From Deinandra increscens subsp. villosa (Eukaryota; Streptophyta; Magnoliopsida; Asterales; Asteraceae): a DNA stretch of 64,000 nucleotides. The first letter of the stretch is position 1. Every line of letters starts with the position of its first letter. Of the stretch, positions 12,249-22,443 are shown one piece after another. The DNA is taken from assembly GCA_039602395.1 (NCBI GenBank), contig JBCNJP010000003.1, positions 71,707,917 to 71,771,916 of the forward strand, in the 5' to 3' direction. The notes below the pieces were generated by a model. It had not been told where the DNA came from. It saw only the letters and a list, made by a program, of their open reading frames with translations, and searched no databases. The position numbers and the translations under genes were made by a program.

Positions 12249-14006
12249 ATCAATCCAAGGACGCAATGCAGGCTCTCGATACTGGAACTTTGCTAATATC
12301 TAGTCTAACATGATTTGATTTTCAACAACAGAAGGAAAACAGAAAGCAATGTAACCTAAATAGCTAAGAAACAAACCACAGGTACTAAGGTGAAATTCAA
12401 ATGAGAGGAAGGGGTGCTACTTGGTAAGGAATCCTTTGGGCCAACGGTTGACTACTAGATTGACTACTTCATGCGAAAATATCCTCTAAAATGGATAACC
12501 TAGATAACTAAGACTATAGACACATCCAAGCAGTCTAGGAAATCCTAACATGAAGTCCGGATAGTAAAATGATACTTAATGCTAAAAGGTCTAATCACTT
12601 CGGTCAAAGCAGATCAAACACGTATAAAACAGAAAGCCACTCGAGAGGTCTCTCTATATGGAAATCTATCACATACTAGAATACTAAAATGGAATCTATA
12701 AAACCTAGGCAATATCTAACACGTGCAACGGGTTAAAACCTTAAGTTCTCAAGTATTCCAACCAGTCGACAAAGTCAAACAACCACCTAGTGTGCTAAAC
12801 GAATCGGTCAATTCTATCCAACATTGCAATATCGGCCACAAGTTGCACTCACAAGATCATGTAGGAGGTCTCCGGATCATGCATTTAATTTAAACTAATA
12901 AAAGTTAAAACCAAATAATAATTAAACCACTAATTAGGACAAAGTTCTTTGAACCTAAGTGATTTAATCACCTCAAGTAATCACAACAAAAGCCAAACAT
13001 GCTAATATGACTATTTCATAGATCCAAATTAGATTCATAAGCAAAAAGATCACATCACATGAAGAAAATCAATCTAATAATCAAGTCGACCCAAATTCAT
13101 CCAAAACCAAGCAACACACTAGATCTAGCCAAACATGATGTTTAATATCAATAAAAACACAATCTTTATCATCATCAAGAAATAAAAATAAAAGATAAAG
13201 AAATAAAACCGAGATGAAGTGACAACTCGATTTAGCTCCAAATCTTGAACCTTCACTCCTTAAGCTTGATCTTTAATCCCCTCTTCATTCCAAGTATTTT
13301 TTATGGTGAAATGAAAAAAAAATAAAAATAGATCCTCCCTGAAAATGGGTGACGGCCGCCGTTTTTAAAAGAAAATGGAATCCCCCCTCCTCAATTCTTG
13401 CGGCTGCTGCTCATTTATATCAGAATAGAATCTTAGGGTCAAAGAGCTCCATGTTGGTTCCTTCAAAAATAATGCTCCTGGGCTGCTACTTAACTCTTAG
13501 AACTGGGCCGATGATATTAATTAAATAAAAATTGGGCCGTAATTTTTCTCGGGCCGGCGCAATGGAAAAGGAAATGGAAATGAGAATTGTAATTCCCAAC
13601 ATTGGCGGCTGCAATATTTCATGTACTTTCCTTTTTGTTTTTTTTTGTTTTTTTTTATTATTTTTTTTATTATTTTTTTTATTTAAACATTTTAGATGTT
13701 TTAAAACTCTTTCCCGATTCGAATCTGCACCGCGTGCTCGATTATTCTTCAAATTCCATCACGAACCATCAACCACCTAAAATTCATAAATAAACACACC
13801 AATAAAAATCACATTCTAATAATCTTAATTGAAACCCAATTTTAATGTGAACTTTGAATATTTATCAAATAAAAAACAAAGTTCCACCAAATCATTTAAA
13901 ATTCAAATATAAACATTTAAGCACCAAAACTTAATAATTCTTAATTAAAAACCAATTAAATGAAGGGATTTTATTTATTTATTTATATACATGATGCTAC
14001 GCATCA
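12195..14006 (-). repeat. E3 Athila-type 3' LTR (minus strand)
   Basis: Read on the minus strand, this begins TGATGCGTAGCATCATG directly after TTAAGTGTGGGGATATT. That is the usual end of the internal region and start of the 3' LTR in Athila/Tat-group elements. It runs to the right arm of the inverted repeat, whose sense matches the LTR U5 end in that group. Length is about 1.8 kb. The left boundary is approximate because no partner LTR is in the window. It includes T-rich tracts near 13630-13685. Confidence 0.65.
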
Positions 14007-14730
14007 AATATCCCCACACTTAAACTTTGCTTGCCCTCAAGCAAAATCTCATGCAACACTTCCACAAGCCAATCGACAACGCAACGCCTCACCCAACCCA
14101 ATGCAACTACTCAAGCCCACAAGCATCACCAATTCTCGAGATTTACACTTTTCAAAAGATTTATAATCCAACAAGCAATTATGACATCTATTTAAAAACA
14201 TGGAAATGCTAACTAGTTCAACACACACCAAGGTTCAATCAAACAAGCATCATACCCCTCACAATAATCACTCAACTCGGCTTTATTTAGTGGATAGACG
14301 ATTAAGTGGATCGTCGAATTAAGTGGATCACTCAAGGCCAAACATGCACCCCATTATCATAGGCTTGTATTGAAATCGCATCTCCATCAAATAACATAAA
14401 ACCGAACACAAATCAAGGGGACTTTCAAAAGGGTTGTAACGTTAGGCTAGGGTTTAGGGTATGGAATGGGAATGTGAAAGTGGCGAAGTGATTAGAAATC
14501 CGGAAAAGTTAATAAACAAACTAAAAGGAAACTATTTACACAAATAACTCAAAGTCGGGCAATTACTGACCCGAACACATAAACTAAGAAAAACTCTATT
14601 TTTCAGCTTTATCTTAGTTATATGACCTCCAATAATGAGCCATAATTTCTGCAATTTATTTTTTCATTTTTTTCTTCTTTTTTTTTCAATTTTTTTTTTT
14701 TTTTTTTTGTTTTGCAATCTCATATGAATT

Positions 14731-14755
14731 CCTAGAATGGAGATTGAGTACTAGG
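14731..14755. repeat. E3 hairpin a
   Basis: CCTAG and CTAGG flank the loop AATGGAGATTGAGTA. The same loop core lies inside the hairpin at 16172-16207, where the arms are different but again complementary. Confidence 0.6.
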
Positions 14756-16019
14756 AGAATCACACTTAATCACAACTAAATATGACTTGATGAAACAAAC
14801 CAAAATATATACACAAAATCCTAAACTAATCCGGATTCTTCACACAAAGGTTTAAGAACAAAAATAAAGGCTAAACAAAGGCTAAACGGATCAAAAAGTG
14901 GGAAAATCAAACGAAAAGGAAAAAAGGCTCAACGGGTTTTCTAAGGGATAATGTTTCAGGGTAGGAAAAATGATAAGATCAAAGAAAAAGGCTAAATCAA
15001 AAGGGTAATCCTAATGCCTCTATCAATTCTATGATCAATTTTAGTTCATGATCTCGACGCGTATAAACAACACAAGTTCTAAAACGAAAGCACATGATGG
15101 CATAACACTCAACCAAACGAAAGTGAGTAAATAATGTAACATATAATGCAATTTAGGCTCAAATAACTCACGGAAACGGATGGAAAAGGGCTACCGATAT
15201 GATGCAAGCTATCAATCCCCCATCCGATAGTTTCACTAAGTAAAGCATCCCATTTATTGATTTTATTTGAAAAACACTTGCTTGGAAATACTTTTTCAAG
15301 AAACTCGAAGAAAAGGTTTTGACTAGAGACAAGCATCGTATACACAGGCGAGCAAAACGTCACGAATTACATCAACGGGCCCACTTCCATGTGCAATAAG
15401 ACGGACAAAAATCTCAATTTCAACAAAAAACAGGGGGATATGATAAGAAAATTTGAATTTTTTTTCACAGATTTAGCAATTTCAGTTCAATTTACCCCCA
15501 TCCCCACACTTAATTCGTACATTGTCCCCAATGTACGCTAAACAAAACAAAATAAAGGGGAAAGGGAACTGAAATACTCCCCTAACACTGTCATGTGCCA
15601 GTGTCTGGATGCTGAAAAATGAATCGAAACTAGCTCTTGACTGAACAGGTGCCAGAGCTGAATCCACAAATGCCAAAAATCCTCCACAATCAATGTATGC
15701 ATCATGAAACAGCTCTCGACGAACATGCCAGAACCGTCTCGCCAGTACAAACTATCATCCAAGCACAACCAAATCATATTAATCACAAATATAAAACAAT
15801 AAAGCACAAATATCTCGAGTTGTGTGTCAACAAATGAATGTAAAATGAAAAATACAACTCGGATAATAACTAAGTCGGTGAATCAAGGAACTTGGCGGTC
15901 CCGTGGTGAATCTGGAAGAAAACAAAACCCAAAATGAAACAAAAGCAATCGGATTGTAAAATTTGGCACTTTTAAAAGATATTTGAAAATTTGAGTTCTT
16001 GGACGATCGATCAAATGCG

Positions 16020-16052
16020 GGCCGTTTGTTGTGAATTATGAAGTGAACGGCC
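16020..16052. repeat. E3 hairpin b
   Basis: Arms GGCCGTT (16020-16026) and AACGGCC (16046-16052) are perfectly complementary around a 19-nt loop ending TTATGAAGTG. Confidence 0.7.
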
Positions 16053-16094
16053 GACATTTAACCAAAAGGTCAACCCCAAGAAAAACCCAGATAC

Positions 16095-16128
16095 AGACCG
16101 TTGATTGTCATTTATGAAGTGACGGTCT
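16095..16128. repeat. E3 hairpin c
   Basis: Arms AGACCGT (16095-16101) and ACGGTCT (16122-16128) flank a 20-nt loop ending TTTATGAAGTG. The loop end matches hairpin b although the arms differ. Confidence 0.7.
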
Positions 16129-16171
16129 CGTATCATCCAAACCTGAGTAAATTCATGAAAACACACTTTGC

Positions 16172-16207
16172 GAACCGTGGGAATGGAGATTGAGTACCCG
16201 ACGGTTC
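16172..16207. repeat. E3 hairpin d
   Basis: Outer arms GAACCGT (16172-16178) and ACGGTTC (16201-16207) plus inner GGG/CCC enclose AATGGAGATTGAGTA, the loop also found at 14736-14750. Confidence 0.7.
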
Positions 16208-16503
16208 ACAAACTGTGAGTTACCTACCAACCCCACGAAGCACTACCAAAATGATAAGCCCATGAAATTCCAATTGTGGCATGCTTCAGAACAACCTGCA
16301 AAACTTGAAACAAAAACATAAAACAGAACAAGGAGAAATAAAATATAACTAATTTAAGAAAAATAACTAAAAGGAAATTAAACTACTAAAAGTTCAAACA
16401 AAGCATGAAACAAGCAAAATAAAGTAAACATGTACTCGGGTTGCCTCCCGGAAGCGCTGAAGTTATTTACGAGTCGTCAGCCAGACTCGACCTCGCGATT
16501 AAG

Positions 16504-18976
16504 TCAACCGGGGTCATGGATGTGACCCCCCTCACTACCAAAACTGCTCTCATCAAACCCGTGCACGCGCCATTCCTTAAACAAGGACTCAACTCCCTTA
16601 TGTCGATCACACAAATACATGGTGTACACATCAGCCGCCCATGGCCTATCACTCACTAAAGCCTTTTTCTTCACATCAGGCGGCTTTTTCTGCTTCACTT
16701 TAACACACTTCTTCTCCCCACACTTCTTCTTTGTCGTGGTGTGCAAGGTTTTTGGAGTCTTCGGAGCAACCAGAGGTGGATCGGGGAGAGGATATGTGGC
16801 TCCAATAAATATGCTCTCAACTAAGTTATCCACATGCGATGATTCTTCCTTAATTTCCATACCTGGCCCTCCATATAGCATGGCCTCCAACTCCTCGAGA
16901 TCTCTATCTGGATCAAAAGTATCAGCATTCTCAACCACGAGTGGCACAGCCAGCCAATCCTCTCCAAATTCCTCAAACATCTGATCATCAAATGTATCAT
17001 GTTGGGCTGGATCTATAGCCTCAATCTGATGCACAACGGCCTCCTGATGTCTCGCGTGCTGCGTAGAACCGGTGACACTGAATGTCACAGCCTCGTGATC
17101 CACTCTCAATGTCAATGTGCCTTTCTGCACATCCACCAATGCACCAGCTGTAGCTAAGAAAGGGCGTCCTAAAATAAATGGTACATTGGTGTCCTCGATC
17201 ATATCCAGAATGACAAAATCCACAGGAAACACAAATTTATCGATCTTCACCAAGACATTCTCTATCATCCCGCGTGGAAACTTAACGGATCTATCGGCAA
17301 ACTGAATACGCATGCGAGTCGGCTTTGGGTCACCTAGGTCCAGCTCTTTGAATAGAGAATATGGCATCAAATTGATGCTAGCACCTAGGTCGGCAAGAGC
17401 ATTTCTAACAGACAAACTACCTAACATACAAGGGACAGTGAAACTCCCTGGATCAGTCAGCTTCGGTGGCAGTTTGTTCTGGATGACCAATGAACACTCC
17501 TCGCTGAGTGTAACCTGTGGAACATTTGGAATTTTCTTCTTGCTACTCAGCATGTCTCTCAGAAACTTCAAGTATTTCGGCATGTGCATGAGTGCCTCAA
17601 CCAATGGAATGTTTATATGCAGCTGCTTTAACATATCAATGAATTTCCTATGCTGCTCTACCTCGTCTTGCCTCAATCTACCTGGATATGGAATGCGTGG
17701 AACGTAAGCTCTGATCGGTTCCTTGGGACGTGCTGTACTTGCTGGGCTTAGCCTAGATTGCACCTGCCCAGGAACCTCAACCTCAATCTCCTCGTCTATC
17801 TCATCATCACTCACCTCGGAAATCGGCTCAGCAGTGGCCGCCGGCTCTGGATCTGGAGTGGTATTGCCACTCACGGTAAAGATTGCACTAACATTTTTCT
17901 TTGGATTTGGCTCTGTGTTTCCTGGCAATCCTCCCGGCTGTCTCTCGGACACGGACTTTGCAAGCTGACCTATTTGCCTCTCCAGATTCTGCATGTGGGT
18001 GCCCATGTTACTCATCTCCTGCTCATTTCTCGAAAAACGCAACTCATTCTGCTGAGCAACATTCTGAGTGTCAAGGGCTGCTTTCTGATTCTGCTGAAGC
18101 AACTGAGAAACCATGTCGGTCAGGTTCTTCATACCTGAATCCTCTGTCTGAACCGAGATCTGTCTGTTACCCCCTGGGTTGTAAACACCCTGCTGTCTCT
18201 GTGGTGGTCGTGGCTGGAACCCCGGTGGGTTCAAACTGCTCGGCTCCTGCCTCCACCCCGAATTCTGATTTGGTCTCCAAGCCTGATTGTAGTTATACTG
18301 GTTGGGCGGTGGGTGGGCCTGGCTAGCCATGTAATCGACCTGCTCTGGTAACTCGGTGCTACCAACAATGGGACAACTCGTGATATCATGAGGACCAGCA
18401 CATAACTGACAGAATTTCACATGCTGATGTGTCTCCTGTGGCTGACTCATCTGCTTCTGACTCGTCTGCATCCCTTTCATCATCTGCGATAGCGCCTCGA
18501 CCTGCACTGAGAGAGCTGTAACGGGATCTACCTGATGAACCCCTCTAGTCTGGGGCTGTCTACTCGTCCGCGTGGTAGACCACTGGTAGCCGTTCAACGC
18601 AAGCTCCTCAAGTAAATCACGCGCCTCCTCTGGCGTTTTGCTGCTCAGAGATCCACCGGCGGAACTGTCAACAGTCGGGCGCGTGAGGGCGTTCAGACCG
18701 CCATAGAAAATCTGCACCTGCTGATGCAACTCGATGCCATGAGATGGGCATTTCCTCAACAACTCCTTAAATCTCTCCCATGCCTCATACAAACTCTCGG
18801 CGTCCTCCTGCACGAACGAATAAATCTTGTTTCGGAACATCGCGGCTTTCGATGGAGGAAAGTACTTGGAAACGAATTTCTGAGTCAAAGAATCCCAAGT
18901 AGTAATAGAACCAGGCGGGAGGGACTGAAGCCACGCCTTCGCTGCGCCGCGAAGGGAAAATGGGAAGAGTCTCAAC
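16504..18976 (-). CDS. E3 Athila-type gag-protease, 5' end in gap
   Basis: At least 823 codons are open on the minus strand, running into the N gap at their 5' side. The first visible part is the Athila capsid signature (FSLRGAAKAWLQSLPPGSI, then FPPSKAAMFRNKI and FVQEDAESLYEAWERFK). A Gln/Asn-rich middle follows, with one zinc knuckle CQLCAGPHDITSC. The protease has LADLGASINLMP in place of the usual DSG triad, which is normal for Athila, and a downstream flap/ILGRPFLATAGA block. The frame ends at a stop after an acidic and basic tail. No RT follows, so the element carries gag and protease only and would need a helper for replication. The uninterrupted frame suggests recent function. The true start is not visible. 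Confidence 0.88.
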
Positions 18977-19476
18977 NNNNNNNNNNNNNNNNNNNNNNNN
19001 NNNNNNNNNNNNNNNNNNNNNNNNNNNNNNNNNNNNNNNNNNNNNNNNNNNNNNNNNNNNNNNNNNNNNNNNNNNNNNNNNNNNNNNNNNNNNNNNNNNN
19101 NNNNNNNNNNNNNNNNNNNNNNNNNNNNNNNNNNNNNNNNNNNNNNNNNNNNNNNNNNNNNNNNNNNNNNNNNNNNNNNNNNNNNNNNNNNNNNNNNNNN
19201 NNNNNNNNNNNNNNNNNNNNNNNNNNNNNNNNNNNNNNNNNNNNNNNNNNNNNNNNNNNNNNNNNNNNNNNNNNNNNNNNNNNNNNNNNNNNNNNNNNNN
19301 NNNNNNNNNNNNNNNNNNNNNNNNNNNNNNNNNNNNNNNNNNNNNNNNNNNNNNNNNNNNNNNNNNNNNNNNNNNNNNNNNNNNNNNNNNNNNNNNNNNN
19401 NNNNNNNNNNNNNNNNNNNNNNNNNNNNNNNNNNNNNNNNNNNNNNNNNNNNNNNNNNNNNNNNNNNNNNNNNNNN
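18977..19476. other. Assembly gap of 500 N
   Basis: Exactly 500 unknown bases separate E3 gag from the E4 leader. The round size suggests a scaffold placeholder, so the real distance and the order of flanking elements are uncertain. Confidence 0.98.
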
Positions 19477-20135
19477 TGAAAAACGGAGGCCTTCGGAGTG
19501 GAATTTGGGGGTCCAAACGAGCTCCCCTGGACGTTAGTCTGGGGTAATTCTGGGGCTTGATGTCACGAATGTCGTGTTCAAATTTGAGCTTCTAACTCCA
19601 AACGAGTCAAAAGTTACGCCCGTTTCCGTGAAAGTGTGAAAAAATGACTTTTTGCCGCAAAAGAAGAGTTTCCGATCGTAAACACTGTTCCCGATCGTAA
19701 ACACTGTTTACGATTTCAAAATGCACCCTGATCGTAAACCTTAATCGTAATCTCCTGATTCCGATAAGTCTCAGTCGTAAACTCGTTTCCGATACAATCG
19801 GATCGTAAACACGTTTCCGGTAAGGAAAAAAATCGTAAACGCCCAAAAGTTCCGATCTTGAAATCGTAAACCCGAAGAACCTGATCGTAAACACTTAAAA
19901 AAACTCGTCTTGAAGTCGTGAACGTGTTTCCGATGCAAATCATCAAGAACACCCAGTCGTAAACGCACAATATACCCAGAAAACTGATCGTAAACACCCA
20001 GAAACAGCAGCAGCAGCGATCGTGAACACACCAAACAGCTTCAAACCTTCAAAAAACTCAACCTTTTTCTAGAAAACGCTTGAATCCAATATCGTGAGAA
20101 CCTCGAAACACTCGTTTCTTGGCTCTGATACCAAT
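19477..20135 (-). mobile_element. E4 SIRE-like leader with TCGTAAAC word array
   Basis: On the minus strand this follows the E4 LTR and a TGGTATCAGAGCC primer site (20121-20134). It aligns by eye with the E9 leader at 56956-57596, including the block next to the gap that equals the end of the E9 leader before gag. Between about 19670 and 20030 the word TCGTAAAC or its inverse GTTTACGA occurs a dozen or more times. The gag that should follow lies in the gap or is missing. Confidence 0.8.
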
Positions 20136-20534
20136 TGTAGGTCCGAAAATAAACCAAACAACACGATATCTAGACAAATACGAGTGCGGAATCCTCGTAT
20201 AAGCTTGATTCAAGAACCAAGTAGAAGAAAGAGACTAGATCTAATGTAAAGATCGAGTCTTGAATGAGAAACCCTACTTGAATGAAGCTGATCGTAAACA
20301 CACACAAAAGAGAGAGATCGTAAACAGTGAAAGTGTATTAGAAAAGCTTGGCCAAACCGATTACAATGAGGTGGTATTTATACCACCTCATACTTGAGCT
20401 TGGCCCAATCATAATCACAAATCTAGCCCAATCATAAACATTTAAATGGCCCACATGGCCTATTAACTAAGCTAGATTAAGCCCAAATACAAAAGCCCAA
20501 CTAATGTTCATGCCTTACAAAATATAGCCCTACA
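20136..20534 (-). repeat. E4 SIRE-like 5' LTR (minus strand)
   Basis: This 399-bp block is bounded by TGTAGGTCC... and ...CCCTACA. It is followed on the minus strand by ATTGGTATCAGAGCC, so it is a 5' LTR. It shares its promoter palindrome, leader and end sequence with the E9 LTRs. Its outer edge abuts E1 LTR sequence exactly (20535 equals 5' LTR position 1001). Confidence 0.85.
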
Positions 20535-21339
20535 ACTCTCAACTGTTATAATTGCTTGTTATATGTATTGGTTGTATGGTGATGAGTAGAGGAAAGATAG
20601 ATTGTCATTTCGATGTTTCTAGTAGAATAGATTAATAATGGTAATCTAGAAAAGATTGGCGAGTAAGGGACTTCTGAAACAAGAAGTTAAATAGTGTTGT
20701 CCCAACGGTGTCAAAACCAAGCGTCAAAGCTAAGTGGCGTCAAAGCCAGAAAGCGTCGAAGCTAAGCGGCGTCAAAGCCAGAAAGCGTCAAAGCTATATA
20801 GTGTCAAAACTAAAGGGACCGTTGCTACACGATGTGTTCGTAAGGCAAATAGAAACACTATTTCCCTAAGATAGCACTTAACAAGGTTAGTCAATTCACT
20901 AGGTTACGGTTTGTGAATATATGTGCTATATGCTTTGTGTTTGATTGTCTAATTGCATAAATGTGTTTGATAGACCTAAGTGCCTTCGAAAGGTAAAGTT
21001 TTCCAAAAACGTAGAACTCACCAGCGTAAGCTGACTTGTTAAGTTATGTATGTCAGATGAGGCTGGACCTTCGGATAGAAAAGGGAAGGCTGAGATGTGA
21101 GCAGGAACTAGGGGGCATACACTCTCAAGAGAATATCAACTGTCAAGAGAAGACATTTTGAAGACTGGCATAGATATATAGTTATCTTTTGTAATCGTCT
21201 CTCTTACGATGTAATACTTGGCGTATCAATAAAAAGTTTCTAATTTCCGCTGCTTTAGTTATCTTTGTTGTACCTTGTGTTCATGAGTAAATCCGATGCG
21301 TGACCGCTCCTAGGGCCAAATCTGGGAGTGGGCGTCACA
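20535..21339 (+). repeat. E1 3' LTR, right part
   Basis: This matches 1001-1805 of the 5' LTR closely and ends ...GGGCGTCACA. The region equivalent to 753-1000 of the 5' LTR, about 248 bp, is missing from both parts of the split LTR. Confidence 0.93.
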
Positions 21340-21399
21340 TACGCATGAGGCTGTGAACATATGATGAAACTCTATTAAGAAGAACGATAACCAGAGTTT

Positions 21400-21956
21400 A
21401 GAAATTGTGTCCTCTACCGTTAGAAATGTCGCTTCCTACTCCAATCAGCTATTGGATTGTCTTTAAAAACATATTGCTCAAGTTTGAGAGTTTTACATGA
21501 AGATCATATAACATTGGTCGCTTAAGGAGTTGTACATCAAGGGATTAAGAAGCAAATCAACCACTATAAAAGTACCGAGCACACAACTTAAGAAACTTCT
21601 TAGATATGGTTTTGTCCCACAAGGTTTTCATAGTAAGGTTTTAATGATACAGCATTCCCAAAGCGTATTGAAATAATAATATATATATTTTTTATTACAT
21701 TCTATGGATAGTCAAGGAGAAGTATTATGAATATTTATTAAGTGACTATCCATATCCCATTACCCCTATTTCATAATCATTTATCATTATGTTGTATTAA
21801 TACCATAGCCCTATAAATAGTGGCATTTGTATATGATCAATAGTATGAATGAAATAAGTTCTCCCATACTCTATACAATCTCTTTATCTCAATGTTTATA
21901 TTCATATCTTCTTATGTTTATATATTTAGATTGCTAATGGCCGTTGTTATTCAACA
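21400..21956 (+). pseudogene. Decayed Copia RNase H tail and LTR
   Basis: In broken frames, 21400-21660 gives fragments reminiscent of the end of Copia RNase H (for example SLRVLHEDHITLVA). A PPT-like AGTCAAGGAGAAGTA at 21710-21724 is followed by a candidate LTR of about 230 bp (TATTATGAATATTTATTAAG to TTATTCAACA). It holds CCCTATAAATAG at about 21810. The boundaries are approximate and the lineage is not assigned. E1 appears to have inserted into this older remnant. Confidence 0.45.
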
Positions 21957-22443
21957 CAAATCAATTTCTAAGTAGTTTTTAATTAAAAGATATACTTTTA
22001 ATTAGTTTCATACCAGATGTGTAACATACATATGTTCATTTTTTCTCATAACTCGTAAAAAAGAAACTACAACCTAACTTAGATGCATAAGAGAGCAGTA
22101 TTCTGTATTCACTCCTCCCATAAAAATAAACTACAGGACGCAAAAATGTCATTTAAAAAATTATAGTTTTTTTTTAAAAAGATAAACAAACACGTATACA
22201 AAAGACATATAGACAAAGGTGTTTGGTTAAATAAAATTAATACAATCAACTATTAATGATTGAAACATAAGGAATAAAAACATGACAACGGACAACCTGT
22301 ACTTACCTCCCAAAGTATATAAAATAAACAGAATAGTTGTCATATGACCTATCATCAAAACAGTAACAATTATATTGCAGTCAATGGCTAGTAAATAATA
22401 CTTCAATTTGAAATAATATGTTTCTATGGTTCATAACTCAAAT
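21957..22443. other. AT-rich intergenic, 3' side of kinase gene
   Basis: About 490 bp of AT-rich sequence contains no ORF or recognisable repeat. It should hold the 3' UTR and polyadenylation site of the minus-strand kinase gene, but no single signal stands out. Confidence 0.5.

Larger units (their letters stand above)
14007..16503 (-). mobile_element. E3 3' non-coding interior
   Basis: About 2.5 kb lies between the gag-protease stop and the 3' LTR where Athila elements would carry polymerase and often an extra ORF. No RT, RNase H or integrase motif is visible. Two stretches on the minus strand read TTAAGTGTGGGGA (near 14011-14023 and 15502-15514), the PPT-like word of this group. The sequence just after the stop reads CCGGGAGGCAACCCGAG, also typical of Athila 3' regions. 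A long poly-T run lies near 14675-14709. Several hairpins with matched arms are listed separately. Confidence 0.6.

Noticed and set aside
13532..13793. Phe-rich ORFs on both strands
   Set aside because: Produced by the T-rich tract in the E3 LTR; low complexity with no domain.
16619..18326. Several plus-strand ORFs of 60-141 codons
   Set aside because: They are shadows of the minus-strand Athila gag-protease frame.
18785..19547. ORFs of 195-251 codons crossing the gap
   Set aside because: Most of each is unknown sequence from the N run.
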